A DNA stretch of 64,000 nt from Allium sativum. Its lineage: Eukaryota > Streptophyta > Magnoliopsida > Asparagales > Amaryllidaceae. The stretch is from positions 631,224,786 to 631,288,785 of the forward strand of contig CM060915.1 in assembly GCA_030737875.1 (NCBI GenBank), in the 5' to 3' direction. A program made the translations under genes and the position numbers. The notes beneath the pieces were generated by a model that saw only the letters and a program-made list of their open reading frames with translations, was not told the DNA's origin and did no database searches. Shown piece by piece: positions 62,811 through 64,000 of this stretch. Numbering within the stretch: the first letter of the stretch is position 1; each line of letters starts with the position of its first letter.

Positions 62811-62877
62811 TAGAACTAGTAGTGTTCTACGACGGATCACTCATTACAGATAGGATCAGTAATATCCTAGTATGAGT
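62811..62877 (+). other. Two post-PBS stem-loops in A3
   Basis: Hairpin 1: TAGAAC (62811-62816) with GTTCTA (62824-62829), loop TAGTAGT. Hairpin 2: outer ACTCAT/ATGAGT (62839-62844, 62872-62877), inner TAGGAT/ATCCTA (62851-62856, 62864-62869), loop CAGTAAT. Compared with A1, the stem of hairpin 1 has changed on both sides so that pairing is kept. Confidence 0.7.
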
Positions 62878-62969
62878 ATAGCAAAATTAAATACACCCCG
62901 ATAAACACATTTACATTCAAGTATATGTTTCTATGCTTTATAGTATCTTTTTTGTTGACCCGACACTTG

Positions 62970-62985
62970 GTCTGCTATTTGCAGA
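62970..62985 (+). promoter_or_regulatory. Candidate 3' splice site just before A3 gag
   Basis: TCTGCTATTTGCAG|A with the cut after 62984, twelve bases before the gag ATG at 62997. Paired with the LTR donor at 59074 or 59278, it would remove a ~3.7-3.9 kb leader. This is a sequence-pattern prediction only. Confidence 0.4.
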
Positions 62986-62996
62986 AGTACTAGAAA

Positions 62997-63671
62997 ATGA
63001 GTGTCAGAAACAAAAGAAGGAATACAGGAATAGATCTAGAGGCTCTATTTAAGAGATATCGAAATCTGGGTGGAGTACAATTCTCGGGCAATGAATCGAT
63101 TATTCAAACTCAAGCTTGGATGAGTTCTGTTGAAAGAATTTTTGAGCGTTTCCAGCTGAGAGATGATCAGAAAAGATTAGTGGTATCTTGGGCGCTCAAA
63201 GAAGAAGCTTTAATCTGGTGGGAAACAGTTATTAAAGATAATCCAGAAGGTAATAGTACCTGGGATAGATTTAAAGAGATTTTTATAGAAAGATTTACTC
63301 CTCCAGAAGAAACAGAGCGGTTATGTGATGAATTCTATTATCTGATACAAGGAGATATGACCACTCTGGAATATCATAAGAGATTCAATGAACTTTCTCA
63401 TTTTGCCCCTCATCTAATTCGAAATCCAAAGAGGAAGAATCTGAGGTTCATTAACGGGCTTCAAAGGAAGTACCAAAGTAGTGTAATGGGGCATGTGAAA
63501 CTTCCTTTTTTTGAAATGATATACATGGCTTATCAGTATGAAGATCTAGATAAGCGAGGCTTTTTTGTCGACGAAGAGGAAATCAGCCCTAGCAACAAAA
63601 GGAAATTTGAAACTGATAGCCCAGAGACAAGTACGCAGCCAGAGGCCAGTATGATGTCTGAGGCCAGTTAG
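62997..63671 (+). CDS. gag: Gag polyprotein, N-terminal part (stops at TAG)
   Basis: 224 codons. This is the structural protein that forms the cytoplasmic particle in which retrotransposon RNA is packaged and copied. The middle of the protein is a typical retrotransposon gag (capsid) domain: TQAWMSSVERIFERFQL (about residues 37-55), ALIWWETV (about 74-81), WDRFKEIFIERFTPPE (about 92-107), then LIQGDMTTLEYHKRFNELS (about 119-137) and RFINGLQRKYQ. The tail is acidic and Ser/Thr/Pro-rich. The start is the first ATG after a good splice-acceptor pattern, about 250 bases past the PBS. The frame ends at TAG (63669-63671), but the same frame stays open to the window end and carries the zinc knuckle, so the TAG splits one gene. 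It is either a recent null mutation or a readthrough site. The closest lineage is probably Tekay/Del-like chromovirus, by gag style and long LTR. Confidence 0.88.
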   Translation: MSVRNKRRNTGIDLEALFKRYRNLGGVQFSGNESIIQTQAWMSSVERIFERFQLRDDQKRLVVSWALKEEALIWWETVIKDNPEGNSTWDRFKEIFIERFTPPEETERLCDEFYYLIQGDMTTLEYHKRFNELSHFAPHLIRNPKRKNLRFINGLQRKYQSSVMGHVKLPFFEMIYMAYQYEDLDKRGFFVDEEEISPSNKRKFETDSPETSTQPEASMMSEAS

Positions 63672-64000
63672 AAGCCCAAAGCCAAGAGGAAAAAGGTTAA
63701 ATCTGAGAAGGAACCAATAACGACTACTGTATGCTGTAACTGCAATAAGCAAGGACATTTCTCGATAAGTTGCAGATCTATAAAGAAACAAATAAAGGAT
63801 GGGTCTAAGTCCGGTAAGAAGTTACAAGAGAAAAGAGGATGCCATAAGTGCCACCAGGCTATTTCAAAAAATTACCCCCTATTCAGAAAAGCTGAAACAG
63901 TACAAGTAAATGAAGTGGCAGAAGCTCCTGCACCCTCAGCTAGTCAGGAAAGGTATGATGTTTTGGAAGGCATGCTTACTGTCAAAAACATTCCAATTAA
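63672..64000 (+). CDS. Gag nucleocapsid part and start of pol, in frame after the TAG
   Basis: Continues the gag frame with no further stop to the window edge. It starts with a strongly basic run, KPKAKRKKVK, then a perfect CCHC zinc knuckle CCNCNKQGHFSISC (63732-63773; C-x2-C-x4-H-x4-C), which binds RNA during packaging. A second knuckle begins CHKC at 63840 but lacks the Gly-His pair, and its last Cys is Tyr, so it cannot bind zinc normally. The last residues, YDVLEGMLTVKNIPI, look like the start of a retropepsin domain, where related proteins continue to the catalytic D-S/T-G; that part is outside the window. There is no start codon of its own, so translation depends on TAG readthrough, unless the copy is dead. 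Confidence 0.75.

Larger units (their letters stand above)
57822..64000 (+). mobile_element. A3: gypsy-type retrotransposon with gag, 3' part outside the window
   Basis: 5' LTR 57822-62744, PBS from 62748, gag from 62997, with a protease-like start at the window edge. It shares LTR parts and post-PBS hairpins with A1 and more distantly with B1/B2, but unlike them has coding capacity. It is the likeliest model for the helper of the non-autonomous copies, although its own gag carries an in-frame stop. Confidence 0.9.

Overview
This window looks like repeat-rich intergenic DNA from a flowering-plant nuclear genome. The sequence is AT-rich, I see no host gene I can defend, and nearly every base can be placed in a nested stack of LTR retrotransposons. 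Most belong to one Ty3/gypsy-like clade: LTRs start TGTAAC, the primer-binding site (PBS) is TGGTATCAGAGC, the polypurine tract (PPT) is preceded by TTTCGAGGACGAAA, and where flanks are visible the target-site duplication (TSD) is 5 bp. The plant assignment rests on these element types and on plant-style TATA and telo-box motifs. I cannot name the species.

Layout. Bases 1-1131 are the 5' part of a minus-strand LTR (A0). A0 lies inside the 5' LTR of element B1 (1132-32095, plus). B1's 5' LTR is also split by a complete element A1 (2153-16209, plus), and B1's interior is split by a different gypsy-type element D1 (20632-25522, minus) carrying a decayed gag. After B1 comes decayed interior of an older element C1 (32096-32499 and 45119-48187). 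C1 is interrupted by the very young element B2 (32500-45113, minus) and by a MITE-like element (46727-47262). C1's 3' LTR starts at 48188 and is split by a 7.3 kb solo LTR, A2 (48516-55799, minus). Then come the rest of the C1 LTR, a possible hAT fragment, an LTR fragment B3 (56687 to about 57245), an unclassified 0.6 kb stretch, and the start of element A3 (57822 to beyond 64000, plus), which has a 4.9 kb LTR and a gag gene.

How the parts relate. A1, B1 and B2 share an extreme design: LTRs of 5.8-6.5 kb around only 1.0-1.35 kb of non-coding interior. They keep the PBS, the PPT and a structured region behind the PBS but have no gag or pol, so they must be mobilised in trans. A3 has the same PBS, the same post-PBS structure and a real gag, and is the best in-window model for an autonomous partner. 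The LTRs are built like genes: a TATA box, a GC-rich leader in most copies, candidate splice donors, a fast-changing low-complexity block, then a conserved GC-richer core. The core and the post-PBS region contain hairpins whose stems differ between copies by compensating changes while the loop length stays fixed. I regard this as the most interesting signal in the window.
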